A stretch of DNA of 19,213 nt from an uncultured Megasphaera sp. (GCA_934193515.1 CAKPVJ010000039.1:1-19213), one strand, 5' to 3'; positions 1 through 6,658 are shown, counted from the stretch's first letter. Notes: generated by a model from the letters alone, not told the origin. Translations and numbers: made by a program.

Positions 1-630
1 GATGAACGGCTGGGCCCATTGATGGAAAAATATGACAAAGATTTCTAGGAAATTTACACAAAATTCTTGACATACCCAGGCGGTACTACTTTGGTTGAGG
101 CTAAATTATTGCAACGTCATTGTATTGGCATAGATATTAATCCATTAGCATTAAAGCGTTGTCATGAAAAATGTAATTTTAACTTCGATAGTATTAGTAA
201 AATCATAATAAGACAAGGAGATGCTCGTTCATTGCCTTTTTTAAAAGACAACAGCATTGATTTAATATGTACTCATCCTCCATATGCCAATATTATTAAA
301 TATAGCCATACCATACCTGGTGATTTATCGCAGTACGATATTCCTCAATTTTTAAATGAAATAGAAACGACGGCAGCCGAATGCTACCGTCTTCTTAAGC
401 CTAATAAATATTGCGCCATTCTCATGGGGGATACTCGTAAAAATGGTTGCGTCGTTCCTCTCGGTTTTCAAGTTATGAATCGATTCATACAACAAGGTTT
501 TACTATCAAAGAAATTGTTATAAAAGAACAACATAATTGTAAAGCTACTGGTTTTTGGAAAACGCGCAGCCTGCAATATAATTTTTTATTGCTTGCCCAT
601 GAATATCTTTTTATTTTCAAAAAAAGCTAG
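1..630 (+). pseudogene. Broken SAM-dependent DNA methyltransferase (N4/N6 type), 5' end damaged
   Basis: The intact part runs from a TTG at 67 to the stop at 630 (187 codons). It shows a SAM-binding segment (GGTTLVEAK, then GIDINPLAL) and the amino-methyltransferase catalytic motif as THPPYANI (near residue 69), so it should methylate an exocyclic amino group of cytosine or adenine in DNA. The usual start of motif I (DPFxGSGTT) is not in this frame. In frame 1 an open stretch with GPLMEKYDKDF precedes a TAG at 46-48, and the third frame reads KILDIP just before the GGTT of the main frame. These look like pieces of the same protein spread over different frames, so I read the region as frameshifted. 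The window starts inside the gene. Base composition is clearly more AT-rich than that of the housekeeping genes, which suggests transfer. If a functional start at 67 exists it lacks a good ribosome binding site. The methyltransferase identity is fairly sure; the pseudogene call is an inference. Confidence 0.6.
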
Positions 631-660
631 ATTTATTATAATGGCATTTTCTTTAACATA

Positions 661-1218
661 CTAACTAGAAACAGCCGCTGCCAGCAGCCGCAGAGCTACC
701 AGGGCCATACAAATATCTTTGATGTCAGTAAGATAGTTTTGCGGTTTGAAAATCTGCGCATACCGATACATGACTGAAAATGCAACATCATGGTTATAAA
801 ATCGCTGTATGTAGCGCAGGATAAACTGCCCCTGAAAAATGAGGTAACAAACATAAATCCCCATGATAATATGCAGGGCAAAGGCTTCCTTGCGTACAGT
901 CGCAACGGTCTGCTGCGCACATATCATGCCAACAATATCAATGCATTCAAAAATGACAAATACAAGAACAAACAGTATACAAATAGTTCGAGTTGAAAAC
1001 AGGGAAAACGAATCAATCTGCGCCACTTCTTCCCGCCGTTTTAATTCTTCTTCACGCGCTTCGTCTTCGTCGTCATCGTTTGTTTCTACACCATTATCAC
1101 GCCATACAGTATAAATGGCTTCTTTGATTTTCGGCACCCATCGTTTTTGCAATGTATACAAATACCATAAAAGCCATACTAATGCAAATACAGCCGTCAC
1201 ATTTATATGAATCATCAT
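661..1218 (-). CDS. Hypothetical membrane protein with acidic cytoplasmic loop
   Basis: I do not recognise this 185-residue protein. It has a hydrophobic segment at about residues 8-24, a strongly charged and acidic stretch at about 46-64 (DDDEDEAREEELKRREE), then two further membrane segments at about 78-100 and 112-134, and a weakly hydrophobic C-terminus. The likely topology is three membrane spans with the acidic linker on one side. Two consecutive ATG codons open the frame, preceded by GGTGA about 8 bases upstream. It lies downstream of the hydroxyacid dehydrogenase on the same strand, with about 90 bases between them and no obvious U-rich terminator in the gap, so the two could be co-transcribed. 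No function is proposed. Confidence 0.7.
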   Translation of the reverse strand: MMIHINVTAVFALVWLLWYLYTLQKRWVPKIKEAIYTVWRDNGVETNDDDEDEAREEELKRREEVAQIDSFSLFSTRTICILFVLVFVIFECIDIVGMICAQQTVATVRKEAFALHIIMGIYVCYLIFQGQFILRYIQRFYNHDVAFSVMYRYAQIFKPQNYLTDIKDICMALVALRLLAAAVSS

Positions 1219-1311
1219 CGTTATTTCACCATTTCTATTTGTTATTTCACGCTGTGTGTTACACGCGCATTCCGTTGTTGTCCCGATTTATTCGGAACCG
1301 ATCGCTTGCCT

Positions 1312-2187
1312 TTATATAGTACCAGTATAATGTGTAATCAAGGCCTGTGTACCTAATTCTTCGTTATGGGCATCCTTTTTTGCCAAGTCCTCATAATTTT
1401 TCAACGCCTGTTGCAATATCTGCAAATGCAGATGAGACTGCACAGCTTCTTCCTGGGCAATCTTCATATCTTTAATAAAATGCTTCATATAGAAACCAGG
1501 CGCATAATTATGCTGTATAATTTTTTCTCCAAACGCATTTAACTGTGCGCTTCCTGCCGCACCAGTCGCTACGGATTGGAGCAGCACTTCCAAATCCAAT
1601 CCTTTCGCTTTCGCATAGGCAAAGGCTTCACATACGCCGGACAACGTACCGGCAATCATAATTTGATTTGCCATTTTAGCATGCTGACCAGCTCCTGCTT
1701 TTCCCTGATAGTTAATATTCGTCCCCATTGCTTGAAACAGCGGCAGGCAGGCTGTAAAATCTTCTTTGTCACCGCCAGCCAATATGGACAACGTACCTTG
1801 TATAGCGCCTGTGTCACCACCGGTAACAGGGGCATCCAGCACATGAAATCCTGCCGCCGTACCCTTGGCATATATTTGCTCTGCCAGCGTCGGGCTCGTC
1901 GTCGTCATATCAATCAAATACGTCCCCGGTGCGGCGCTGTCCAGAATATTGCCTTTTTTAAAGTAGACTTCTTCTACATCCGGCGGAAATCCTACCATCG
2001 TAATGACAGCGTCACAGCCCTGCACGCATTCTGCAATCGTCGCATAAAATGCTGCGCCTTCTGCTATGACATCAGCAACTTTTTCTTTGGTACGAGCATA
2101 AATATGTAAAGAAAAACCGGCTTTCATCAAATTCCGCACCATGGGTTTTCCCATAATTCCGACACCAATAAATCCAATTGTTTTCAT
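1312..2187 (-). CDS. NAD(P)-dependent beta-hydroxyacid dehydrogenase (3-hydroxyisobutyrate / tartronate semialdehyde reductase family)
   Basis: This 291-residue protein has the full beta-hydroxyacid dehydrogenase layout. A Rossmann GVGIMG nucleotide loop lies at residues 8-13, the substrate-binding DAPVTGG at 118-124, and the catalytic lysine motif GAGQHAKMANQ ends in K171 and N175. Family members oxidise or reduce short beta-hydroxyacids such as 3-hydroxyisobutyrate, 2-hydroxy-3-oxopropionate or succinic semialdehyde. The sequence alone does not fix the substrate. Length is normal for the family (about 290-300). The start ATG has AGGAGG nine bases upstream (GGAGGCAAACGGT). A single enzyme here, without garD/garL or valine-degradation neighbours, gives no pathway context. 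Cytosolic. Confidence 0.9.
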   Translation of the reverse strand: MKTIGFIGVGIMGKPMVRNLMKAGFSLHIYARTKEKVADVIAEGAAFYATIAECVQGCDAVITMVGFPPDVEEVYFKKGNILDSAAPGTYLIDMTTTSPTLAEQIYAKGTAAGFHVLDAPVTGGDTGAIQGTLSILAGGDKEDFTACLPLFQAMGTNINYQGKAGAGQHAKMANQIMIAGTLSGVCEAFAYAKAKGLDLEVLLQSVATGAAGSAQLNAFGEKIIQHNYAPGFYMKHFIKDMKIAQEEAVQSHLHLQILQQALKNYEDLAKKDAHNEELGTQALITHYTGTI

Positions 2188-2278
2188 ACCGTTTGCCTCC
2201 TGTATGCTGTTTGCTTAATTGGTTTTATTGTATCATATTTTATGCGTATACCATAGATCTTTTTTATGGGACAAACGC

Positions 2279-2307
2279 TTGACAAACACGCCGCATTCTT
2301 GTATACT
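2279..2307 (+). promoter_or_regulatory. Sigma-A promoter of tRNA-Val
   Basis: TTGACA at 2279-2284 and TATACT at 2302-2307 are separated by exactly 17 bases, 26 bases before the tRNA. This near-consensus promoter is typical of a stable RNA gene. Confidence 0.85.
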
Positions 2308-2332
2308 AAACAAGTCGCACGGAGATGTTCAT

Positions 2333-2409
2333 GGGCGGTTAGCTCAGTTGGTTAGAGTATCTCGTTGACATCGAGGGGGTCGATGGTTCGAATCCATTAT
2401 CGCCCACCA
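2333..2409 (+). tRNA. tRNA-Val (anticodon GAC)
   Basis: A full cloverleaf is visible. Acceptor GGGCGGT pairs with ATCGCCC. The D arm is GCTC/GAGT. The anticodon arm is TCTCG/CGAGG with loop TTGACAT (anticodon GAC at 2367-2369). The T arm has TTCGAAT. Discriminator A and an encoded CCA end at 2409. It is a single-gene transcription unit with its own promoter and terminator. The GAC anticodon reads GUC and GUU valine codons. Confidence 0.95.
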
Positions 2410-2431
2410 AATTCATATTTTCGTGCAAGGG

Positions 2432-2465
2432 ACGTCACTATATAAGTAGTGGCGTTCTTTTTTTT
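2432..2465 (+). terminator. Rho-independent terminator of tRNA-Val
   Basis: A nine-pair stem, ACGTCACTA with TAGTGGCGT (one G-U pair), has loop TATAAG and is followed by TTCTTTTTTTT. It lies 22 bases after the tRNA 3' end. Confidence 0.9.
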
Positions 2466-2535
2466 GTACTCTTAACAGCTAGTTACATACTGCGCCGTCG
2501 TTTCTTTTTCCCCGTTATACCCATCGCTCTGTTTG

Positions 2536-2571
2536 CAAAAAACACATCGCCGTTTGTATTGACGATGTGTT
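2536..2571 (-). terminator. Terminator of the thioredoxin-like gene
   Basis: Read on the minus strand, AACACATCG pairs with CGATGTGTT (nine perfect pairs, 13-base loop) and is followed by TTTTGC. It lies about 38 bases beyond the stop codon at 2609. Confidence 0.75.
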
Positions 2572-2608
2572 CTTTAACAGTATATCTCTATTCCAATTTT
2601 TTTCTGCA

Positions 2609-3175
2609 TTATTTCATATTTTTCACAATGAAATATGCCAATTCTTTTTCTGGCAACGTACCTATATGACGTTTTTTTATCGTGCCGCCTCGTGCAATCA
2701 TGATAGACTGCGGCACTTCATACACATTGTAATCGCTGGCCATTGCCAATCCTGAAGTATAAAACGGCATCGTATACGAGCTTTTTTTATAAAAACGTTG
2801 GGCTTCTTTTTCAGTGCTTCCTAAAGAAACAATGACAAAATATACGTCCTTCCCATACGTTTTATAAATCGGTTCCATAACAGACAGCTGCTTCTTGCTG
2901 TCCTCACTCCATGGCATCCAAAAAAACACATAGACGGGCTTTTTATTATACAAATCTCTCATCTGTACATCACGTCCATCTATCGTTTTTAGCGCAGCGT
3001 TATGAGCCAGTACTTCTGTTTCTTTTTGTGATACATCTTCTGCCGCTTTGACATCTTCTGTGCTGACCGCGTTTTCATCTTTTCCTGTCCAAAAACAAAT
3101 CATCAACAGGCAAAGAACGCCTGATAGTACTGCCAATATTCTATTTTTCACTCTATTGTTTTCATGATGCTTCAT
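2609..3175 (-). CDS. Membrane-anchored TlpA/AhpC-TSA-like thioredoxin-fold protein lacking both active-site cysteines
   Basis: The 188-residue protein has an N-terminal membrane anchor or signal segment (about residues 13-30), a charged linker, then a thioredoxin-like domain from about residue 60. The alignment to TlpA/ResA-type proteins is clear: a strand VYVFFW, then MPWSEDSKKQL where the family has WCxxC, the strand VYFVIVSLG, and the conserved cis-proline loop EVPQ (P155). The two active-site cysteines are serines here (S90 and S93), and no other cysteine is present outside the membrane segment. Thiol-disulfide exchange is therefore not expected, and a chaperone-like or binding role is possible. 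I chose the ATG at 3175 because AGGAG lies 8 bases upstream; an in-frame ATG at 3199 has no good ribosome binding site. It is monocistronic, with its own terminator. Confidence 0.85.
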   Translation of the reverse strand: MKHHENNRVKNRILAVLSGVLCLLMICFWTGKDENAVSTEDVKAAEDVSQKETEVLAHNAALKTIDGRDVQMRDLYNKKPVYVFFWMPWSEDSKKQLSVMEPIYKTYGKDVYFVIVSLGSTEKEAQRFYKKSSYTMPFYTSGLAMASDYNVYEVPQSIMIARGGTIKKRHIGTLPEKELAYFIVKNMK

Positions 3176-3305
3176 ATATGTTTCTCCTATGCATAACATT
3201 ACGAGCCTTAGTATACCATAAAATATTTTGTAAGACCATTTATTTTAGGCGGATTTACAATCTAAGTGCAACAATAACTTGAAATAAAAATGACACATGG
3301 ATCTC

Positions 3306-3347
3306 TGCTATAATGGTGTTTGCAACGACAACATTACGTTAGGAGTG
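3306..3347 (+). promoter_or_regulatory. Extended -10 promoter and RBS of the IS30-type transposase fragment
   Basis: TGCTATAAT at 3306-3314 is a perfect extended -10. No good -35 sits at 17 bases. AGGAGTG at 3341-3347 precedes the ATG at 3353. The signals of the transposase gene are therefore intact although the gene is not. Confidence 0.55.
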
Positions 3348-3352
3348 ATTCC

Positions 3353-3541
3353 ATGCGCCACTACCACCATCTTATACTATCCGAACGAGAAAAGCTACTA
3401 TTTTTTCTAGCAAAAGGATGTACGCTTACGTACATTGCCAAAAAACTGGGCAGAAATAAATCCATGATTTCGATGTTACCATTGCTTAACGCATATACAA
3501 ACAATCACAACCAGTTTGTAGAATATCAAGGAAAAATTTGA
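3353..3541 (+). pseudogene. Truncated IS30-family transposase (N-terminal fragment)
   Basis: The first ~40 residues read as the start of an IS30-family transposase: HLILSEREKLLFFLAKG followed by the helix-turn-helix TYIAKKLGRNKSMIS, where intact proteins continue with REI. After about position 3473 the similarity stops and the frame runs on through unrelated sequence to a TGA at 3541. Intact IS30 transposases are around 300-350 residues, so only the DNA-binding N-terminus remains and the DDE catalytic domain is missing. The 5' control region survives. The left terminal inverted repeat probably lies within about 3240-3280, but no matching right end is visible in the window. The fragment is followed directly by the XRE gene. 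Confidence 0.7.
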
Positions 3542-3571
3542 TATGATGTGAATATCGAGTACCGATATAAT
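3540..3571 (+). promoter_or_regulatory. Promoter/operator of the XRE regulator gene
   Basis: TATAAT at 3566-3571 is a likely -10; the -35 is weak. ATATCG at 3552-3557 and CGATAT at 3563-3568 form a perfect six-base inverted repeat with a 5-base spacer, overlapping the -10. A second, looser GATAT (3540-3544) and ATATC (3552-3556) pair sits just upstream. This is the geometry expected for autorepression by the downstream HTH protein. Confidence 0.5.
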
Positions 3572-3593
3572 TAAATTATAAGATGGTGATTTA

Positions 3594-3944
3594 ATGAATG
3601 GAAAAAGGTTGAAAAGTTTACGTGAAGAAAAAGGCCTAACTCAAAAAACGTTAGCAGAACAACTTAATTTAACACCAAAAGCAATTTCATTTTATGAACT
3701 TGGCACACGTGAACCCACTGGCAATGCTTTATTAAATATGGCAAAAATTTTAGATACAACAACAGATTATTTATTAGGAAATGATCGCATACCTACACCA
3801 ACTAATGACATGACTCAATTTCTCTCACAAGAAAGTATTGTTTTTGATGGCAATGTTATCCATCTTACGGATAAAAGCAGAGAAATATTACGTCAGTCTT
3901 TAAAGATAGCATTTATGGCTGTCAAAAATCTGAAAGAAGAATAA
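3594..3944 (+). CDS. XRE-family helix-turn-helix transcriptional regulator
   Basis: This 116-residue protein begins with a classic HTH_3/Cro-CI domain: LKSLREEKGLTQKTLAEQLN, then TPKAISFYELGTREPTG and the helix ending DTTTDYLLG (residues 5-62). The C-terminal half is short (about 50 residues) and ends in a predicted helix, as in small phage-type or island-type repressors. RBS GGTGAT lies about five bases before the ATG. The gene is AT-rich compared with its neighbours and sits between a truncated IS30 gene and the rpsI terminator, without visible phage or toxin partners. It looks like an orphan repressor of transferred origin. Its likely target is its own promoter, where an inverted repeat overlaps the -10. 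Confidence 0.9.
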   Translation: MNGKRLKSLREEKGLTQKTLAEQLNLTPKAISFYELGTREPTGNALLNMAKILDTTTDYLLGNDRIPTPTNDMTQFLSQESIVFDGNVIHLTDKSREILRQSLKIAFMAVKNLKEE

Positions 3945-4041
3945 AATATAAGATTACGTGTATATTATACGTGTATTACAAGGCGATTCGTACTCATTCT
4001 TATTCATTTCGGTGCATATCAAATATATGGGCAACAACAAT

Positions 4042-4076
4042 AAAACCCGCACAAACATTGCATTTGTGCGGGTTTT
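4042..4076 (-). terminator. rpsI: Strong bidirectional terminator between the XRE gene and rpsI
   Basis: A perfect 14-base-pair stem (AAAACCCGCACAAA with its complement) around a 7-base loop has A-rich and T-rich flanks on both sides. It can therefore end the rplM-rpsI transcript on the minus strand and the XRE transcript on the plus strand. Confidence 0.9.
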
Positions 4077-4111
4077 CATATGCATAGATTTTGACGAAAA
4101 TATACGAAATA

Positions 4112-4504
4112 TTAACGTTTTGAGAACTGAGAAGCCTTGCGGGCTTTTTTCAAGCCGTACTTTCTACGTTCTTTTTCACGCGGGTCACGAGTTAAGAGAC
4201 CTGCTTTTTTCAGGGACTGACGGAAATCTGCATCAACTTCCAACAGTGCACGGCTAATGCCGTGACGGATTGCGCCAGCCTGGCCGGACGGTCCGCCGCC
4301 TTTTACGTCAGCGATTACGTCGTACTGTTCAGTTACGCCTGTCAATACGAGCGGCTGTTTGATGATTAATTCGAGCGTTTTACGGCCGAAATATTCAGTC
4401 AATTCTTTTTTATTTACTGTGATTTTACCCTGACCCGGAACCAGACGAACTCTGGCAACGGATGTCTTTCTACGGCCAGTGCCGTAGTACTGTGCTACTG
4501 CCAT
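4112..4504 (-). CDS. rpsI: 30S ribosomal protein S9
   Basis: This is full-length S9 (130 residues). It starts AQYYGTGRRKTSVARVRL, has the GKITVNKKELTEYF and GGGPSGQAGAIRHGI segments, and ends with the basic tail KARKASQFSKR that reaches the P-site tRNA. It is the second gene of the usual rplM-rpsI pair: 21 bases separate it from rplM, and a GGGAGGA ribosome binding site lies in that gap. The strong hairpin at 4042-4076 follows the stop. Confidence 0.98.
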   Translation of the reverse strand: MAVAQYYGTGRRKTSVARVRLVPGQGKITVNKKELTEYFGRKTLELIIKQPLVLTGVTEQYDVIADVKGGGPSGQAGAIRHGISRALLEVDADFRQSLKKAGLLTRDPREKERRKYGLKKARKASQFSKR

Positions 4505-4525
4505 GAAATCTTCCTCCCGGTATGA

Positions 4526-4966
4526 TTAACGAATATCCAATTTTAATTCTTCAGGTTTCTGTGCCTGATGCGGATGTTCTGCACCAGCGTAAACACTGAG
4601 TTTACGGTACATCTGTTCACCCAATTTATTTTTCGGCAACATGCCGCGAACAGCCATTTCTACAACACGTTCCGGACGTGTTTCAAGCATATGGCCGGCT
4701 TGTGTAAATTTAGCACCGCCGGGATAACCGGAATGACGGAAATATGTTTTCTGGATTAATTTTTTACCAGTTAATTTAACTTTTGCTGCGTTGACTACGA
4801 TAACATAGTCGCCTGTATCTACATGCGGGGTAAATGTTGGTTTATGTTTTCCCCGAAGAACTTTGGCTACTTCGGCAGCAAGACGGCCTAATGTCTGGCC
4901 TTCAGCATCAACAACAAACCATTTACGTTCGATGTTGCCTGCATTAGCCATAAATGTGGTTTTCAT
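4526..4966 (-). CDS. rplM: 50S ribosomal protein L13
   Basis: This is full-length L13 (146 residues). Diagnostic segments are RKWFVVDAEGQTLGRLAAEVAKVLRGK, HVDTGDYVIVVNA and YRKLSVYAGAEHPHQAQ. GGGAGGA lies about 10 bases before the ATG. It is first in the rplM-rpsI operon, driven by the near-consensus promoter at 5062-5090 and preceded by a leader of about 90 bases that may regulate it. Confidence 0.98.
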   Translation of the reverse strand: MKTTFMANAGNIERKWFVVDAEGQTLGRLAAEVAKVLRGKHKPTFTPHVDTGDYVIVVNAAKVKLTGKKLIQKTYFRHSGYPGGAKFTQAGHMLETRPERVVEMAVRGMLPKNKLGEQMYRKLSVYAGAEHPHQAQKPEELKLDIR

Positions 4967-5055
4967 GCTGTATAATTCCTCCCTGATACGACTAACTAAC
5001 CAAGCTTTCGTTTCTTTTTCTCCGGGGCTAAGTGGAGTCCAAGTAAAAAGCTTAC
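4967..5055 (-). promoter_or_regulatory. Possible L13 (ribosomal protein) leader RNA of rplM
   Basis: The untranslated leader between the predicted start site (about 5055) and rplM can fold. On the minus strand AAGCTTT near its 5' end pairs with AAAGCTT about 45 bases later, enclosing a smaller CTCC/GGAG hairpin, before the GGGAGGA ribosome binding site. Autoregulatory leaders upstream of rplM are known in Firmicutes (the L13 leader). I infer membership from position and foldability, not from a consensus match. Confidence 0.45.
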
Positions 5056-5061
5056 CTATTT

Positions 5062-5090
5062 ATTCTACAGATATATAACAACCTTGTCAA
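5062..5090 (-). promoter_or_regulatory. Promoter of rplM-rpsI
   Basis: On the minus strand, TTGACA (5085-5090) and TAGAAT (5062-5067) are 17 bases apart. This is a strong sigma-A promoter, as expected for ribosomal proteins. Confidence 0.85.
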
Positions 5091-5268
5091 GCATTTTTTC
5101 TTTTTCACGCTGTATTTCTTCATTGCGTTTTACTTATTCCTGCCATGCCTCTCTGGCCGTATCTACAGCCAGGTATTTCTCCCATACTGCGCGCAGTTCT
5201 TTACCATAACAACAAATGGTAACCCTTCTGCACCATACAGCAATAGCCTGCCTGTATGTACCTATGGA
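5065..5268 (-). pseudogene. Possible decayed reading frame between copZ-like gene and rplM
   Basis: Directly after the stop of the HMA gene, and in the same frame, there is an open stretch of 44 codons (5134-5268). After a TAA it continues for another 22 codons to a TAG at 5065. The downstream part looks protein-like: GKELRAVWEKYLAVDTAR, then across the stop VKRNEEIQREKEKMLDK, an amphipathic charged helix pattern. The first ~20 codons look non-coding. There is no start codon. This may be the remnant of a gene tail in which the rplM promoter now lies. I cannot name the family. Confidence 0.3.
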
Positions 5269-5529
5269 TTATTTGGGCTGTGCCAACACATCCGTTACGG
5301 TATAGCCTGCCTGCACGACCGTTTTAAACAACGTATCATCACTGACTTCACCATCTAACACAACCGTTGCCAGCCCCTTTGGCAAATCCACTTTGACTTT
5401 TGCCACACCCGGCACGGCTTTTAGTGCCTGTTTGACATGGTCAGAGCAATTTTGGCAAACCATGCCTGTAATATAAATGTACTTTGTCGGCCCTTCTTCT
5501 TTATGAAATAAATGGCTAAAAAATCCCAT
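5269..5529 (-). CDS. Heavy-metal-associated (HMA) domain protein, CopZ-like copper chaperone
   Basis: This 86-residue protein consists of one HMA domain. The metal-binding loop GMVCQNCSDHV has C25 and C28, followed by the typical VPGVAKVKVDLPKGLATV and a final helix with QAGYTV. A short extension of about 15 residues (MGFFSHLFHKEEG), with two histidines, precedes the first strand and is not part of the usual ~70-residue CopZ. CopZ-type proteins carry Cu(I) to P-type ATPases or repressors; no copA or csoR is next to it, so the metal is an inference. AGGAGAG lies about 9 bases before the ATG. A TATAAT-like -10 is present on the minus strand at 5569-5574 with a poor -35. Confidence 0.9.
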   Translation of the reverse strand: MGFFSHLFHKEEGPTKYIYITGMVCQNCSDHVKQALKAVPGVAKVKVDLPKGLATVVLDGEVSDDTLFKTVVQAGYTVTDVLAQPK

Positions 5530-5647
5530 ACTATCTCTCTCCTATCTATTAAATCATTCTTAATTTTCATTATATATTAATCCTAGGGAGAAAGAAAGCC
5601 CTGCCGCTACAAAAATCATATGATACTGCGATACGGCCCGGCATGTT

Positions 5648-6658
5648 TTATTTTACGGGACTTTCATCTATATACATAGCTGCACTGCCGTCACTGCGGC
5701 TTTCAATTCGTGCGTGCACGCCTAACGGCAAAAAAAGATTATCTTCTCCATGTCCCACAGGCAGACCAGCAATTGTCGGTTTTCCTGCAAGTTTGGCATA
5801 ATACTGGAGAACTTCCTCTGTCGTAAAATCACCGGGATCATGGCCGCATTGGACAAACTCGCCATATACCAGGCCTCGAATGCGATGCAATACGCCGCTT
5901 TGCCAAAGCTGCTGCATCATGCGGTCTACTCGATAGGCATCTTCGCCGACTTCTTCCAACACCAAGATAGCACCCTCGCCCTGCAGTTCATACGGTGTAC
6001 CCACAGCAGCGGCCAGTATGGCTAAATTGCCTCCCACTAACATCCCATCTGCATTGCCCGGAACTACGGCTTGCAGTGATTTGCCTGGTGGCATAGGAAC
6101 TTGTCCCAATGGCTGCCGCGAGGACAGGCCGTTGGCAAATTGCCGCAAGGTATATGCTGATGAAACAGCCGGATTTAACGTACATTCCATTGGCCCATGA
6201 ATCGTAACAAGATGACTTTTTTCTCCCAGTGCCGTATGCAGCGCTGTAATATCACTAAAGCCGATAAAGAGTTTAGGATGCTTGGCAATCATGGAATAAT
6301 CCAGTTTATCTAAAATCCGCGCCGAGCCATATCCGCCATTGGCACACAGAATCGCCTGCACATGATCATCTTTAAAATAGTGATTCAGTTCTGCCGCTCG
6401 TTCTTCATCCGTACCGGCAAAATACCCATAGTGCCGCGTTGGAGCTTGTACGACATGGTATCCCCAAGACTGCAGCAATTTTACTGTCGGCTGTCTGTCG
6501 GCTTCATCTGTAGGGCTTGCAGGTGATACAACAGCAATGGTGTCTCCAGGGCGCAGTGCATTTCCTTTATTACGTTCTGCTGCAGCCGCTAAACTGCTTA
6601 TATTTCCCAATATACACCAGCATATGCATATCCATAGTATGTTTCGCCACTTCCGCAT
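5648..6658 (-). CDS. Secreted LD-carboxypeptidase, peptidase family S66
   Basis: The 336-residue protein belongs to the LD-carboxypeptidase (LdcA/MccF) family, which cleaves the L,D bond of peptidoglycan tetrapeptides or related amides. The catalytic triad is visible: nucleophile serine in NGGYGSAR (S112), glutamate in LVLEEVGED (E235), histidine in LPVGHGEDN (H303). FIGFSDITALH and IHGP are conserved segments. An N-terminal signal peptide (basic RKWRN, hydrophobic core, AAAA before AERN) precedes the domain, so it should act outside the cytoplasmic membrane, whereas classical LdcA is cytosolic. I start at the ATG at 6658 because it gives the signal peptide and has AAGGAG upstream; the frame stays open for 19 more codons. 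It sits just after the rplT terminator. Confidence 0.9.
   Translation of the reverse strand: MRKWRNILWICICWCILGNISSLAAAAERNKGNALRPGDTIAVVSPASPTDEADRQPTVKLLQSWGYHVVQAPTRHYGYFAGTDEERAAELNHYFKDDHVQAILCANGGYGSARILDKLDYSMIAKHPKLFIGFSDITALHTALGEKSHLVTIHGPMECTLNPAVSSAYTLRQFANGLSSRQPLGQVPMPPGKSLQAVVPGNADGMLVGGNLAILAAAVGTPYELQGEGAILVLEEVGEDAYRVDRMMQQLWQSGVLHRIRGLVYGEFVQCGHDPGDFTTEEVLQYYAKLAGKPTIAGLPVGHGEDNLFLPLGVHARIESRSDGSAAMYIDESPVK

Noticed and set aside
1576..2109. 177-codon plus-strand open frame
   Set aside because: It lies antisense within the well-supported hydroxyacid dehydrogenase gene and shows no domain or ribosome binding site.
3954..3978. Two ACGTGTAT direct repeats after the XRE gene
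   Set aside because: Short and AT-rich; without further copies this is not distinguishable from chance.
5201..5222. TTACCAT / ATGGTAA inverted repeat as a terminator for the copZ-like gene
   Set aside because: The 7-pair stem has no T-run on either strand.
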